A DNA stretch of 64,000 nt, taken from Hoylesella timonensis 4401737 = DSM 22865 = JCM 15640. GTDB lineage: Bacteria; Bacteroidota; Bacteroidia; Bacteroidales; Bacteroidaceae. Below, one piece after another: positions 44,912 to 53,482 of this stretch. The stretch covers positions 164,529-228,528 of the forward strand of contig NZ_HG417092.1 of assembly GCF_000455445.1 (NCBI RefSeq), given 5' to 3'. A program made the translations under genes and the position numbers. The notes below the pieces were generated by a model. It did no database searches. It saw only the letters and a list, made by a program, of their open reading frames with translations, and was not told the DNA's origin. Position 1 is the first letter of the stretch. Each line of letters opens with the position of its first letter.

Positions 44912-47601
44912 TCAAATTATTCTGAACCTTATCTTCAGCATGATGGTGCGCCCATGTATCGGGAATGATGCCGTGGACGTGTTGAGGGCTGAGCGGGTGG
45001 TGAAAACATACTCTTGGCGGTTGAAGATGTTATCACAAGACAAGGTAAGCTGTATTCGCTTGATGATGATCTTCGCACTTGCCGAAGACACCACAAACGA
45101 CTGATGGTCGGCATTGCGATTGTTGTAATACTGGTAAACGTCACCTTCAAGGGAAATGTTCTTATTCAAGCTGACATTCAACTTCATGGTATTCGTCATT
45201 TGCCGCATGGTGGGCACGGGCTCCCCACCCTTCAGCCTTGACCACGTCTGACCGTAGTTGCCTTCGTACAATATGTTGAACGCCGGGCATGGTTCCATGT
45301 AGACCGTTGCGCCCCAGTTCATTGCCTGTGAACTGTATCTTTCCACGGCGTCCTGTATCAGCAATGGCGACTCGTTGCAGAAGTAATTGCCAGACAGGGT
45401 GAACTTGGACTTCCACCAGGTAAATCCCTGGCTGAGGGTAAATCCTGCAGAAGCATTGTCGGCATGCTCGTTCACCTCCTTACTGATATATCTCTCCACC
45501 GTGCCGTCGTAACTGCTTCCATACAGCACCTTGGGCGAATCGTGGGTATAGTTCAGCGTGATGCTCAGGAAGCGCATGGCGAAAACATTCTTCCATTTCC
45601 ATTCCAGTCCGCCATACTCCGAATACGCCTCATACAAGGTTGGCGTCTGATAGGCCGAGAGGATGCGATAAGTGGCCAGGAGCGGATGGGTGTACAATTG
45701 TTCGATGTTGGGTTCGGTCGTCTTGATGCCTGCCTTAAGCGTGATGTCGTGAGCGGACGTGGGCGTGAACTTCACCGAGGCATTGGGAGTGAACAGCAAC
45801 CAATTGCGGTGCTGCTTGATGGCGTCCATTCGGTTGTTCAACTGGGTGTAGTGATTGTTCAGTGGCAGCGTGAAATAGAAATTCCAGTAAGGTGTCAGCT
45901 TGTTGATGTAGAGTGCCAGCTTGGTGTCGAGGGTGCTGTACGACAAGTCGTTCTCCAGTCTTCCCAAGGCACTCGTCAGCCCGTCACGCCTGTAGGTCAA
46001 CGTGACATAGGGATGAAAGCTCAGACCTCCTATCACGAAGGCAGACAACCATTCTATGCTGTTGTCAAACAGAACGCTGGTGCGGTGTACCTGCTGAGAA
46101 AGCGATGTGCCGTCGATGTATTTTTCGAATAGGTTGGGCAGTACGCTGAGATGCTGTGGCGATTTCTCAAGATTGATTTTGGAGCTGATGTTATAACCTC
46201 TCATTTCGGACGAACGCCCGATCAAAGAGAAAATATCGGTGAGCCGGTAGTTCTCCATGAAGGCATTTTCTGCTATGGGCTGTGAGGAAGTCACCGATCC
46301 ATCGGTCTTCTGTCTGGTGTAGTTGAACAGGATCTGATTCTTGAGATAGTTCTTGTCCTGATTGCCGATGTAGGAGATGTCGCCATAGGCTGCGTCCGTA
46401 TGTTGCACATGGTGATTGTCCTCAGACACCACATTGTAAGTGTTGTCGGGCAGCAGATGGCTCATGGTCTGGCTGCTGCGGAGCAAACTCCGGTCGGTGT
46501 AGTAAGCGGCATTGATACCCAGTTCGCCCTCCTTGCCCACACGATACACATTGTTGTAGGTAACAGAGTGTGAGCGGTTGAAATCATACTTGCTGCGATC
46601 GAGCCCCACGGCCGTAGTGGATGCTATACCCGTGAGCACGGGCGTGTAAGAAGGGGCGCCGTTGTCGCCGGTATGCAATTCGCTCGACAGATCTATTCCC
46701 ACGTCATTCGTGGAATAGGTGGCAAACCACTGCGCCTTGCGTTTAAAGTAGGTCGCAATCAGCGAGTTGTCCCAAACGGCTTTGGTCTTCTGGTCATCGG
46801 TTTTGCTTTCAACTCCCGCGCCTAAGTCAGCGATGAGGTTGAACACACCCTTGGCGCTCGCCTTCAATTTGAGGTTGATATTCACCTTGTCGGTTTCCTG
46901 AAGCCCCTGTGTGCCTTGATGTCCTGGTCGTTGTCCATCACCTGCACCGTGGCGATGTTGTTGGGATCCAGATTGTTGGTGGCGACGCCATAGTGGCCTT
47001 TCATCATGTCCATGCCCTCGATCTTCATCTTGCTGACAGCCTTGCCGTTGTAGGAGATGGCCCCGCTCTTCTCCACCTGAATGCCCGGCATCTTCTTGAG
47101 TACATCCGCCAGCGATTTGTCGTTGGGATTGACAAAGGAGGCCACATTATAGTTCACGGTATCTTTGTTGGCGAAAATCCTGTCGGCCTTTACAATGACC
47201 TCTTTCAGCACCTTCGCTTCCTCTTTCACGCGAATGGTATAGTTGGCCGACCGAACCGCGACTTTCTGCTTGTTCGTGGCGATCGACATGCCCGATACGA
47301 TGAGCATCAGGCTGTCTTTGTCGCTGTTGACCTGAAGTTTAAACAATCCTTTGTCGTCTGTCATCGTATAGCTGACGATTTGAGTTATATCGTTCGGGTC
47401 CGTGGCATATACATTGGCATCAGAGATGGGTGAGGAATTGGACGCATTGACAACCTTACCCGAAATAACCGTATCTGGCCCTATCGTGGCCTGCACAACC
47501 AGAACATGAAATGCAAGACACAGTAGAGTAATCAATCTACTGTGGGAGGCGTCGTGCAATATTCTGCGTAATTCATTGAATGCATCCATAGATGAAGTCA
47601 T
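44912..47601 (-). pseudogene. TonB-dependent receptor of the RiPP cluster, frameshifted
   Basis: Two frames make one receptor of about 890 residues. 47601-46882 gives a signal-like N-terminus, a carboxypeptidase-like domain and a plug (LADVLKKMPGIQVEKSGAI, SKMKIEGMD). 46885-44912 gives the barrel, from VNINLKLKASAKG to MLKIRFRII. The switch lies in GCACACAGGGG near 46907; one added base restores the expected IKA-xx-QGLQETDKVNINLKL. The downstream frame has only a GTG to start from. It is a recent mutation or a sequencing error. The precursor gene follows in the same direction. Confidence 0.75.
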
Positions 47602-47665
47602 TACTGCTTGTCAAAAACTGTGTTTTATACCATACAGAAAGTAAAATATTAATTGGGGGGTTATA

Positions 47666-48061
47666 CTAAAGCGCTATTACCTCTATTAACACACCAATTG
47701 AATAGACCTCTATACTAACTTCACCCGAATTATACGACAGAATAACAGGAATTTCGTTGCCGGATAAAATATCTCCACCTGTAATTGTTTTTGTATTCTG
47801 GCCTGATACGTTTATTACGATAGTTACATCATCAACATCTTGTAAGAATTCTAAATAGACTGTTTTAGTATTTCTATCCTTTGGAGCATGTCTCGGTCCT
47901 GAAGTTGTTGTTGATGATTTTGGAGTATCTGTGTGTACAACTACGACTTCTCCCTCTGAGTTCAAAGGCGCAGCGGATAAGTTAAGTAAACATCCACTTA
48001 ACATCAAGCATACCAATACGAGTTTGAACTTTAATTTTTCAGGATTTAATAATCTTACCAT
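47666..48061 (-). CDS. small secreted DUF3244-like protein
   Basis: A 131-residue protein with a signal peptide (to about residue 31, ending SAAPL), a Thr/Ser-rich linker and a beta-rich domain with VTIVINVSGQNTKTI, similar to DUF3244 proteins of Bacteroides. It is the first gene downstream of a consensus promoter and precedes the frameshifted receptor by 64 bases, so it probably leads the RiPP operon. Function unknown. Confidence 0.55.
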   Translation of the reverse strand: MVRLLNPEKLKFKLVLVCLMLSGCLLNLSAAPLNSEGEVVVVHTDTPKSSTTTSGPRHAPKDRNTKTVYLEFLQDVDDVTIVINVSGQNTKTITGGDILSGNEIPVILSYNSGEVSIEVYSIGVLIEVIAL

Positions 48062-48085
48062 GATAATTTAAGTTTTGGTTTGTTT

Positions 48086-48116
48086 CAAAATTAGAAGATT
48101 GAACAGTGGATTCAAA
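48086..48116 (-). promoter_or_regulatory. consensus promoter of the RiPP operon
   Basis: On the minus strand TTTG (48113-48116), exactly 19 bases, then TAATTTTG (48086-48093). Both boxes match the Bacteroidetes consensus, and the start codon at 48061 follows after 24 bases. This is the best promoter in the window. Confidence 0.75.
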
Positions 48117-48280
48117 ATTATTTTGGATTTATTTTTTTAACATTGTTACATTATGAAAACAAGAAACTATCTTACTATTAACGATTTATAAAAATTTACC
48201 ATCAAAAAATCTCATAAAATGTAACAAGGATATTCATGGTTTTCAGCAATGTATTAGAAAATATTTGTATTTTTGCAACT

Positions 48281-49879
48281 ATGAGGAAGAAAACTAAAAT
48301 CCAATTTCTTGTCATAATAATATGTTGTGCAATTACACTTTTAGGATGTACAAATTCTTCTACAGAAAAGCAATTAGCAAATGTTGATTCGCTCTTGGCT
48401 GTAGACAAGCTAAATGATGCCGAAAAAGAATTGTACCAGTTGAGAGGAATTAGCATGAATGAAAGTGAGCGTGCTAAATATAATTTTCTTTCTATCTTGA
48501 CCGCATGGAGGCTATTTCAACCTATTAAAAAAGAGATTGATTTAGATAAAAGTATTTCTTACTACGAACATCAGGATAAAGATGGTCTCTTGGCACGCTG
48601 CTTCTTTCTGAAAGGGGAGCTCTTGGCTGACAAAGGAAAAATAAAAGAGGCAATACTATTTTACAAAAAGGCAGAGCAACGTGTTGCAAAATCAGATCTT
48701 ATGACACAACACCATATCTATGAGAGTCTTTCACTGAACAATATGCGGAATGAGGCAATGGGAATTGCCATAGTATATGCGCTAAAAGCATTGCCTTTAG
48801 CTCAGCAGTTGCATAAGCCAGACTGGGAGGGATACGAGTATTACTTGCTTACTTTAAGCTATAATAGCTTAGGAAAAACAAAGGAAGCTCAGTTATATAT
48901 GCAACGACTTTTACAACTCTTGCCTCGCATGAGCGAGAAAGGGCAGATGGATGTCTTAGAGGTTCTTGGGCAACATTATCAATTACAAGACCCAAAACTG
49001 ATGGAACAATTTATGCATAAGGCTTTGAGCGTTAAGAGTAATATTACCCCATATCTATATATGGCAGCCCGCAGATATAATCAAGGAAGAAAAGAAGAAG
49101 CCTATCAATTTCTTAACATAGCCGACAAACAATGTAACGGGAAACACTGTTATGCTCTCATTGAACTTAGGCGAGATATGAAATTGCATGATAAAGATTA
49201 TAAATCGGCAAATCTACTATCCATGCAGCTAGTACAGCTCGAAGATAGTATTTTAAAAGCAGATAATCGGAAAGACGTGGAAGCTGTGCAGAATAACTTT
49301 GAGCAGCAATTGAGAGAACAAAAGCAACAACGAATTTACGCTTATATCTTAACGGCAGTCTTAGCTCTTATACTAAGTATTGGTTTACTTATTATATATC
49401 TTAGATTGAGAGTCCATAAGATGAAGTCTATGCTATCTGATGATCAATTAGAAATTTCCATTTTAAACAAGCAGATTGGTGAGGTAGAAAAAAACTTGGC
49501 CGATACTGACACGTTACGTCTCAAGCAGAAAAACGAAATAAACAAACTGAAACAAGAAATAGCCAAAGTGGAAGAACACCATAATGGCTTTCTTGCTGAT
49601 GGCCGTCAATGTTATGAAAATATCTTAAAAGAAAAAACAATTATTACTTGGGAAAAATATCATTTTCATGCTTTCATTGAATATTATAAACTTGTTGATG
49701 CTGAGTATCTCTATGAACTCGATAAAGAATTTCAACACCTTACAGACAGGAATAAGCTCATTTATATTCTCCTGCATTTAGGATTATCGCAAACTAAAAT
49801 TGCAGAAAGATTAGGCGTAAGTGAGGGTGCTATAAGAACAGCACTTTCAAGAAATCAGAAAAAGCGCAATAAAGAGTAG
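48281..49879 (+). CDS. TPR lipoprotein-anchored regulator with C-terminal HTH
   Basis: About 532 residues from ATG 48281. The N-terminus has a lipobox-like LLGCTNSS. TPR-type helices follow (about residues 30-330), then a transmembrane helix (about 350-372, YILTAVLALILSIGLLIIYL), a coiled coil and a C-terminal LuxR-like HTH (LGLSQTKIAERLGVSEGAIR). This layout is known from Bacteroidetes regulators that sense signals outside and bind DNA inside. It is divergent from the RiPP operon, with the promoter of that operon in between, so it is the likely regulator of the cluster. Start 48281 fits the signal; the frame is open 15 codons earlier. Confidence 0.75.
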   Translation: MRKKTKIQFLVIIICCAITLLGCTNSSTEKQLANVDSLLAVDKLNDAEKELYQLRGISMNESERAKYNFLSILTAWRLFQPIKKEIDLDKSISYYEHQDKDGLLARCFFLKGELLADKGKIKEAILFYKKAEQRVAKSDLMTQHHIYESLSLNNMRNEAMGIAIVYALKALPLAQQLHKPDWEGYEYYLLTLSYNSLGKTKEAQLYMQRLLQLLPRMSEKGQMDVLEVLGQHYQLQDPKLMEQFMHKALSVKSNITPYLYMAARRYNQGRKEEAYQFLNIADKQCNGKHCYALIELRRDMKLHDKDYKSANLLSMQLVQLEDSILKADNRKDVEAVQNNFEQQLREQKQQRIYAYILTAVLALILSIGLLIIYLRLRVHKMKSMLSDDQLEISILNKQIGEVEKNLADTDTLRLKQKNEINKLKQEIAKVEEHHNGFLADGRQCYENILKEKTIITWEKYHFHAFIEYYKLVDAEYLYELDKEFQHLTDRNKLIYILLHLGLSQTKIAERLGVSEGAIRTALSRNQKKRNKE

Positions 49880-49915
49880 TCAAATCAAGTATTCATTATA
49901 CAAAAAAACAAATCC

Positions 49916-49945
49916 AAAGAGAGGGTGTGGCTTTGTCCCTTTTTT
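49916..49945 (+). terminator. terminator of the TPR regulator gene
   Basis: AAAGAGAGGG and CCCTTTTTT can pair over about 8 bases with one wobble and an 11-base loop, 36 bases after the stop. The stem is weak, but it ends in six T. The following 350 bases to the intron hold no gene. Confidence 0.45.
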
Positions 49946-50293
49946 AGAATTCTTAGATACCCTTCAAAAAAAATAGCTTTAAAGATCTCCTTCCCTTCAA
50001 ACTACGTATAAGGAATAATCTCCTATGCCAATTTATTATTAGTCCTCTTTGCTTAAGAATTATCGAAATATAATCATGAAAACAATAAGGAAGAACTGGG
50101 ATAATACCATATATATTCCTCGCTAGTACCACTTAACAAGCACACTTCTAGCGTTTCTTTTTGTATTCGCCCCACTAAATTACTTGTTATGATACTCTAT
50201 TATGGTAATTTATTATACTGATTTGAGCAGATAGAAAATAACGTATCATACACTTAACAGAACCTCAACGTGTTCGCATGGTGTTCGCAATCA

Positions 50294-50977
50294 ATCGGGT
50301 AGGAGGTAAATGTTATTCATAAAAGGCATTTACCTCCTACTTTCACATTTACCGACCTCCCACACCACCGTACGTGCCGTTCGGCATACGGCGGTTTCGT
50401 ACTTTTACACCTCACGGTGTGTGGCAAGTTGTTTTCAGCTATCCCTTTGAGTAACGTCACTTCTACCCTATTGTCGGATTCCGTCCTATCGTCTTGGATA
50501 GAGAGCTCCTTTCGGACATCTGACGAAGAATTTCGCAGGGTAGCATTCATTTACTATTGCACTGCACGATTCGGTCCTTCCCTGTAGGCACACGTACCTT
50601 GGGTACTATGACCTCTGCTGACTTCTCACGGCAAGCTTTACTCCGCTTCTTTCGTAAAAACAACTATTTGAAACGTCCGTGAGACCTCCTCGGATAAGAA
50701 CATTATCTTTCCATCTTATACCTACTTCATTTTTTCGCTAAGCTCAAGGAAACTCCACCGACCATTCCGAATAGCTATGGGACTTTGATTTGTCTGGCAA
50801 TCTTATCCATGGTCATATGCCTTATATGAAGTTTCTGTTCGTTAGGCCAGATGTTTGCCGCCGGCTTCCTTCAGATTTCACCTCACGATGAACACCCTTG
50901 CCTTTGGCTATGTAATTCCCGCTATTAGGGTTTACTCGGGACTTCCACCCGTTAGAAAATGCTCATGCCGAGCGTAC
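50294..50977 (-). mobile_element. ORF-less group II intron, copy B
   Basis: Almost identical to copy A (34637-35298) with the same ends (GTACGCTCGG and CCTACCCGAT), the same domain V hairpin and the same short remnant frame without reverse transcriptase. It keeps about 22 bases near 50735-50756 that copy A has lost. It too sits directly after the hairpin and T-run of a terminator. The sequence on either side differs from copy A, so these are separate insertions. Confidence 0.75.
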
Positions 50978-50980
50978 AAG

Positions 50981-51010
50981 AAAAAGGAGTTGCGGAAATT
51001 TCCGTAACTC
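50981..51010 (-). terminator. terminator hairpin serving as intron B target
   Basis: GAGTTACGGAAA / TTTCCGCAACTC pair almost perfectly (one mismatch) on the minus strand, followed by CTTTTTCTT, then the intron 5' end. It follows the tRNA-like relic and may have been its terminator. Confidence 0.7.
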
Positions 51011-51027
51011 ATTGATAATCAGTGTAT

Positions 51028-51074
51028 CTTTGGTGGGACCCGAACCCACGACCTCTGGATTTATGGAATCCGTT
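51028..51074 (-). other. tRNA-Met-like 3' relic
   Basis: On the minus strand a T-arm (GTGGG-TTCGGGT-CCCAC), an AGGTC variable loop and a near-complete anticodon arm ACGGATTCCATAAATCCA, with CAT in the loop, resemble the 3' half of elongator tRNA-Met. There is one extra C in the loop and a G where A58 is expected. The 5' half is absent. Such fragments form when an integrase inserts an element into a tRNA gene. Confidence 0.4.
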
Positions 51075-51271
51075 AGAATCTGCAAATGTTGCCAAGGCCC
51101 AATTGTCGTACTTCTATAATGAAATTTATTTGTGAAATCTATTAAATCAGGGTAACATCCATATTTATCTATCGGTAGTTTCCTCAATGTGTCTTGTACA
51201 AAAATAGGTAATTCTTGAAGAGATAGGACGGCCATCTTTCTATTATTTACATAACTACAACCTGCAAACAA
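51075..51271 (-). pseudogene. lipoprotein gene fragment
   Basis: The minus-strand frame reads a lipobox (LFAGCSYVN) and about 60 residues of mature protein (LQELPIFVQDTLRKLP), then runs into the tRNA-like relic, where protein-like character ends. Only TTG is available as a start; the upstream codons (AAA ATA GCT ATT) fit a signal peptide whose ATG was lost. No recognised family. Confidence 0.35.
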
Positions 51272-51517
51272 AAAAATAGCTATTTTATAACAAAAAAAGT
51301 ATTCTTATTCATTTGTGATGACTTTTATTTCAAAATAGTTATTAAAAATGTGTGATATTTTGGGTTGATTGGGAGTAAACCTTTTATTCTTTAACTCGTT
51401 GGCGGAATTAATTTAAGTTGATAAACATGAGTAAAAAGTTGTACACGTCGTTAACTTTTTAGTAACTTAGTGGTACAAACCCAATTAGGTCATAAAATCT
51501 TTGTGATGCACAACCTC
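51272..51517. other. gene-free A/T-rich gap
   Basis: I see no gene, hairpin or promoter pair that can be supported in this stretch, which lies between divergent fragments. Confidence 0.4.
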
Positions 51518-51691
51518 ATGGCAAAGTTCAAAAAAATACTTGAAATCTGCAAGCAATATGCTGGAAATCAAGTCAACGGGAAAAGAAAAGTTCCTCAACC
51601 CTCTTCCATTAAGGCGGCACGCTCTGCTGGACGCATTCTTTTTAACAAGTCAGTCTTTCTGTCTTCTTGTTTCGGCTCTTTGAGCAGGTAG
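51518..51691 (+). CDS. 57-codon frame, possible element leader peptide
   Basis: A basic peptide starting MAKFKKILEICKQYAG. It contains the 17-base stretch ACCCTCTTCCATTAAGG also found at 29890. No known domain; it might be a true small gene of mobile elements or chance. The following 220 bases hold no other gene. Confidence 0.25.
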   Translation: MAKFKKILEICKQYAGNQVNGKRKVPQPSSIKAARSAGRILFNKSVFLSSCFGSLSR

Positions 51692-51913
51692 GCATTGTCT
51701 GCCTATCGCTGGGATTCATAAAAAGAAAAGCCCAAGATTACGAGACAATGCACGTTTGTCCTTTGGAATAAAAAGCTCGTCACCATTCTTATCCTTTGGC
51801 CTTGCTTATACATCTCCAGTCAATTGTTCCAAGTACATTTTGCGCCAATAGGCAGATAAAGCCGCTTAGATTCCTTGATTTCTCTTATCCCGAACTCAGG
51901 TTCGTTCCCCCGA

Positions 51914-51945
51914 AGAAGTCATTAGATTTCACAAGAGGGAAACTA
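51914..51945 (+). repeat. leader element shared with 27824-27855 (copy 2)
   Basis: GAAGTC-atta-GATTTC, then ACAAGAGGGAAAC. Compared with copy 1, about five of six positions agree, and the hairpin persists with a G-T pair. It lies about 50 bases before the DUF2958-like gene. Confidence 0.45.
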
Positions 51946-51997
51946 AACAAAGTTAGGTAATGGGGTGGCTCACCACTGCTCCACTATAGCATTTTAT

Positions 51998-52397
51998 ATG
52001 GCAAATCGTTTGATGACGGCAAAACCCGCCGAACAGCAGAAAGACTTTCCTCTTTATTTTCAGGATGGGAAGCAGAAGAACGCCACTTGCGTCTGTTTTG
52101 TTTGAATTTGGACTCATCCGCTGGTATGTACTGGAGGGGCAACCAAAAGGCAACGACTTTACTTTGTTCTGTATCGTAGTGGGGATAGCTGAAACGGAGT
52201 ATGGCTACGCCTCTGTAAAGGAGATGGAAGGCATCAAAGTGGCTGGATCTCGGTATGGACTGGACATATTGAGCATTAGGCAGATATTAGACTTTAAGCC
52301 CTGTCCAATTGCCGAGATACAGGACAAACGACTACGGACTTCCTGTCAAGGCTATATGATGAGCAGTAACGAAAGACTTTTCAAGCGAGAGCCATGA
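51998..52397 (+). pseudogene. DUF2958-like gene with frameshift
   Basis: From ATG 51998 one frame gives LYFQDGKQKNATCVC and soon stops. The frame from 52065 continues with RWYVLEGQPKGNDFTLF, ETEYGYASVKEMEG and LDFKPCPIAEI. Together these match the DUF2958-like proteins of mobile elements: a short strand region, W-x-V-x-E-G, and a GY-x-S motif. A one-base insertion or deletion in the TGTTTTGTTTG stretch near 52090-52100 explains the break. The 110-codon second frame alone would lack the N-terminus. Confidence 0.5.
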
Positions 52398-52562
52398 AAG
52401 CTCGCTTTCAAATGGCCGAGTGCAGCTAAGCGTTATAGAATAGGCGAAGCTTCCGCCTTTGTATTTTTTGTAGGACACATATATTTTGGCTGTCTTTTCT
52501 GTCTTATTTGTCATAAACACATAAAGTATTGATATACAATAATATAATATTCTTTGTTATTA

Positions 52563-52707
52563 GACAAGACTTATATTATTTGACTAAAATAGAAAGATTC
52601 TCCACTTCGACCATTTTCTAAGACAAGCGATGACAAGTCAAGACAACATCAGAGTCATATAATTTATTGATACTCAACGACAAGACATATAAGACAAGCA
52701 AGACAAG
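52563..52707. repeat. iteron-like GACAAG cluster
   Basis: GACAAG occurs at 52563, 52622, 52632, 52679, 52693 and 52702, with a variant GACAAC at 52642, all on one strand and often as AAGACAAG. A TATTGATATACAATA palindrome lies just upstream (52527-52541) in a very A/T-rich stretch. The rest of 52398-52855 holds no gene. A binding array for a replication or recombination protein is a plausible reading. Confidence 0.5.
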
Positions 52708-52855
52708 CATTTTCGGGGTTTACTGAGATTTTTTTAGGGTAAAAATGAAGTCGCCATTACCAGGACAAATTACCTGAGAATGGCGGGTAGCCTATCATGA
52801 CTCACAAGCAGTTCTTAAGGTATACAGAGTGAGTCTTGTTACTTCTCTTTTTTGC

Positions 52856-52981
52856 TCAATGAGCGTCTTTTATCTTTTTCAAGAAGCGATTCGTTTTCTG
52901 CTCGTAAGCATTACGGGCAGGCGTGTTTTTGCTGCCCAACACTCGGTTGAGCATCTCGTCATGTGAGTATAACTTCATCAT
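52856..52981 (-). CDS. 41-residue protein coupled to an XRE regulator
   Basis: MMKLYSHDEMLNRVLG starts it, followed by a basic tail. The N-terminal residues resemble the start of HigA-type antitoxins (GSKNTPARNAYEQ), but no HTH follows, so it is either a truncated second regulator or a small partner protein. The ATG overlaps the stop of the XRE gene. Confidence 0.45.
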   Translation of the reverse strand: MMKLYSHDEMLNRVLGSKNTPARNAYEQKTNRFLKKIKDAH

Positions 52982-53286
52982 ACCGTTTCTACCTCGCTGG
53001 GGAGTAAGTGGAGTGAGAGGGCATCTTCTATCTTGCAAAGCGTCTCGATGGAGAGATTCTCTTTCCCTCGGAGTATCTTTGACACATACTGCTGCGAACA
53101 GCCCATACGCTGGGCAAGTTCTGTCTGGGTGAGATGGAGTTCGTCCATCTTGTCGAGCATAAGCATCGCAATACGCTGCGAGTGGCGAAGCCACGACTTG
53201 TTGGCCTGTCGGTATTCGGCAGCCTCACGCCAGCGAGAGGGTGTCTTGCTCTCGTGCGCCTCCAGTTTGCTTATAATTCGGTTCAT
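52978..53286 (-). CDS. XRE-family HTH regulator (HigA-like)
   Basis: About 102 residues from ATG 53286. A helical N-terminus is followed by a standard XRE domain (LTQTELAQRMGCSQQYVSKI, then GKENLSIETLCKIEDAL). It probably acts as antitoxin or repressor. It is the middle gene of a three-gene minus-strand run with tiny neighbours on both sides. An in-frame ATG ten codons earlier exists but lies in the upstream gene's end. Confidence 0.7.
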   Translation of the reverse strand: MNRIISKLEAHESKTPSRWREAAEYRQANKSWLRHSQRIAMLMLDKMDELHLTQTELAQRMGCSQQYVSKILRGKENLSIETLCKIEDALSLHLLPSEVETV

Positions 53287-53299
53287 ACTTATCTCCTTT

Positions 53300-53419
53300 T
53301 TATATTGTGGTAACATAATCTATGAAAGAATCGTCGTCGATAATATCCTCATTCAGGAGAAAACGGCGGACGTTTTCCAGTTTCACCAGCTTCGCCGTTG
53401 TATGGCTTCGTTCTTCCAT
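53300..53419 (-). CDS. 39-residue protein at the head of the XRE operon
   Basis: MEERSHTTAKLVKLENVRRF and then an acidic end (NEDIIDDDSFIDYV). The ATG follows an AAAAAAGAAAGA leader typical of this phylum, and the stop lies 13 bases before the XRE start. It is short enough to be missed by most gene callers. It may be the toxin-side partner or a leader peptide; unknown. Confidence 0.4.
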   Translation of the reverse strand: MEERSHTTAKLVKLENVRRFLLNEDIIDDDSFIDYVTTI

Positions 53420-53482
53420 TCTTTCTTTTTTATATTGCAAAGATAAGTTATAGAGATGAGTCCTACAACTCATAGGTTGTAT

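Noticed and set aside
45464-46132. 222-codon plus-strand frame in the receptor gene
   Set aside because: Shadow of the barrel-coding strand; no signal or domain.
48236-48281. Earlier start and promoter box TATTTTTG at 48268 for the TPR regulator
   Set aside because: The box is only five bases before the best start codon and lacks a -33 partner at 19-20 bases, so it was not listed as a promoter.
51028-51074. Complete tRNA gene
   Set aside because: The acceptor 5' strand and D-arm are missing, the anticodon loop has an extra base and the T-loop lacks the usual A58.
52563-52707. CRISPR-like array
   Set aside because: The repeat unit is only six bases with irregular spacing and no unique spacers of constant length; no cas genes are near.
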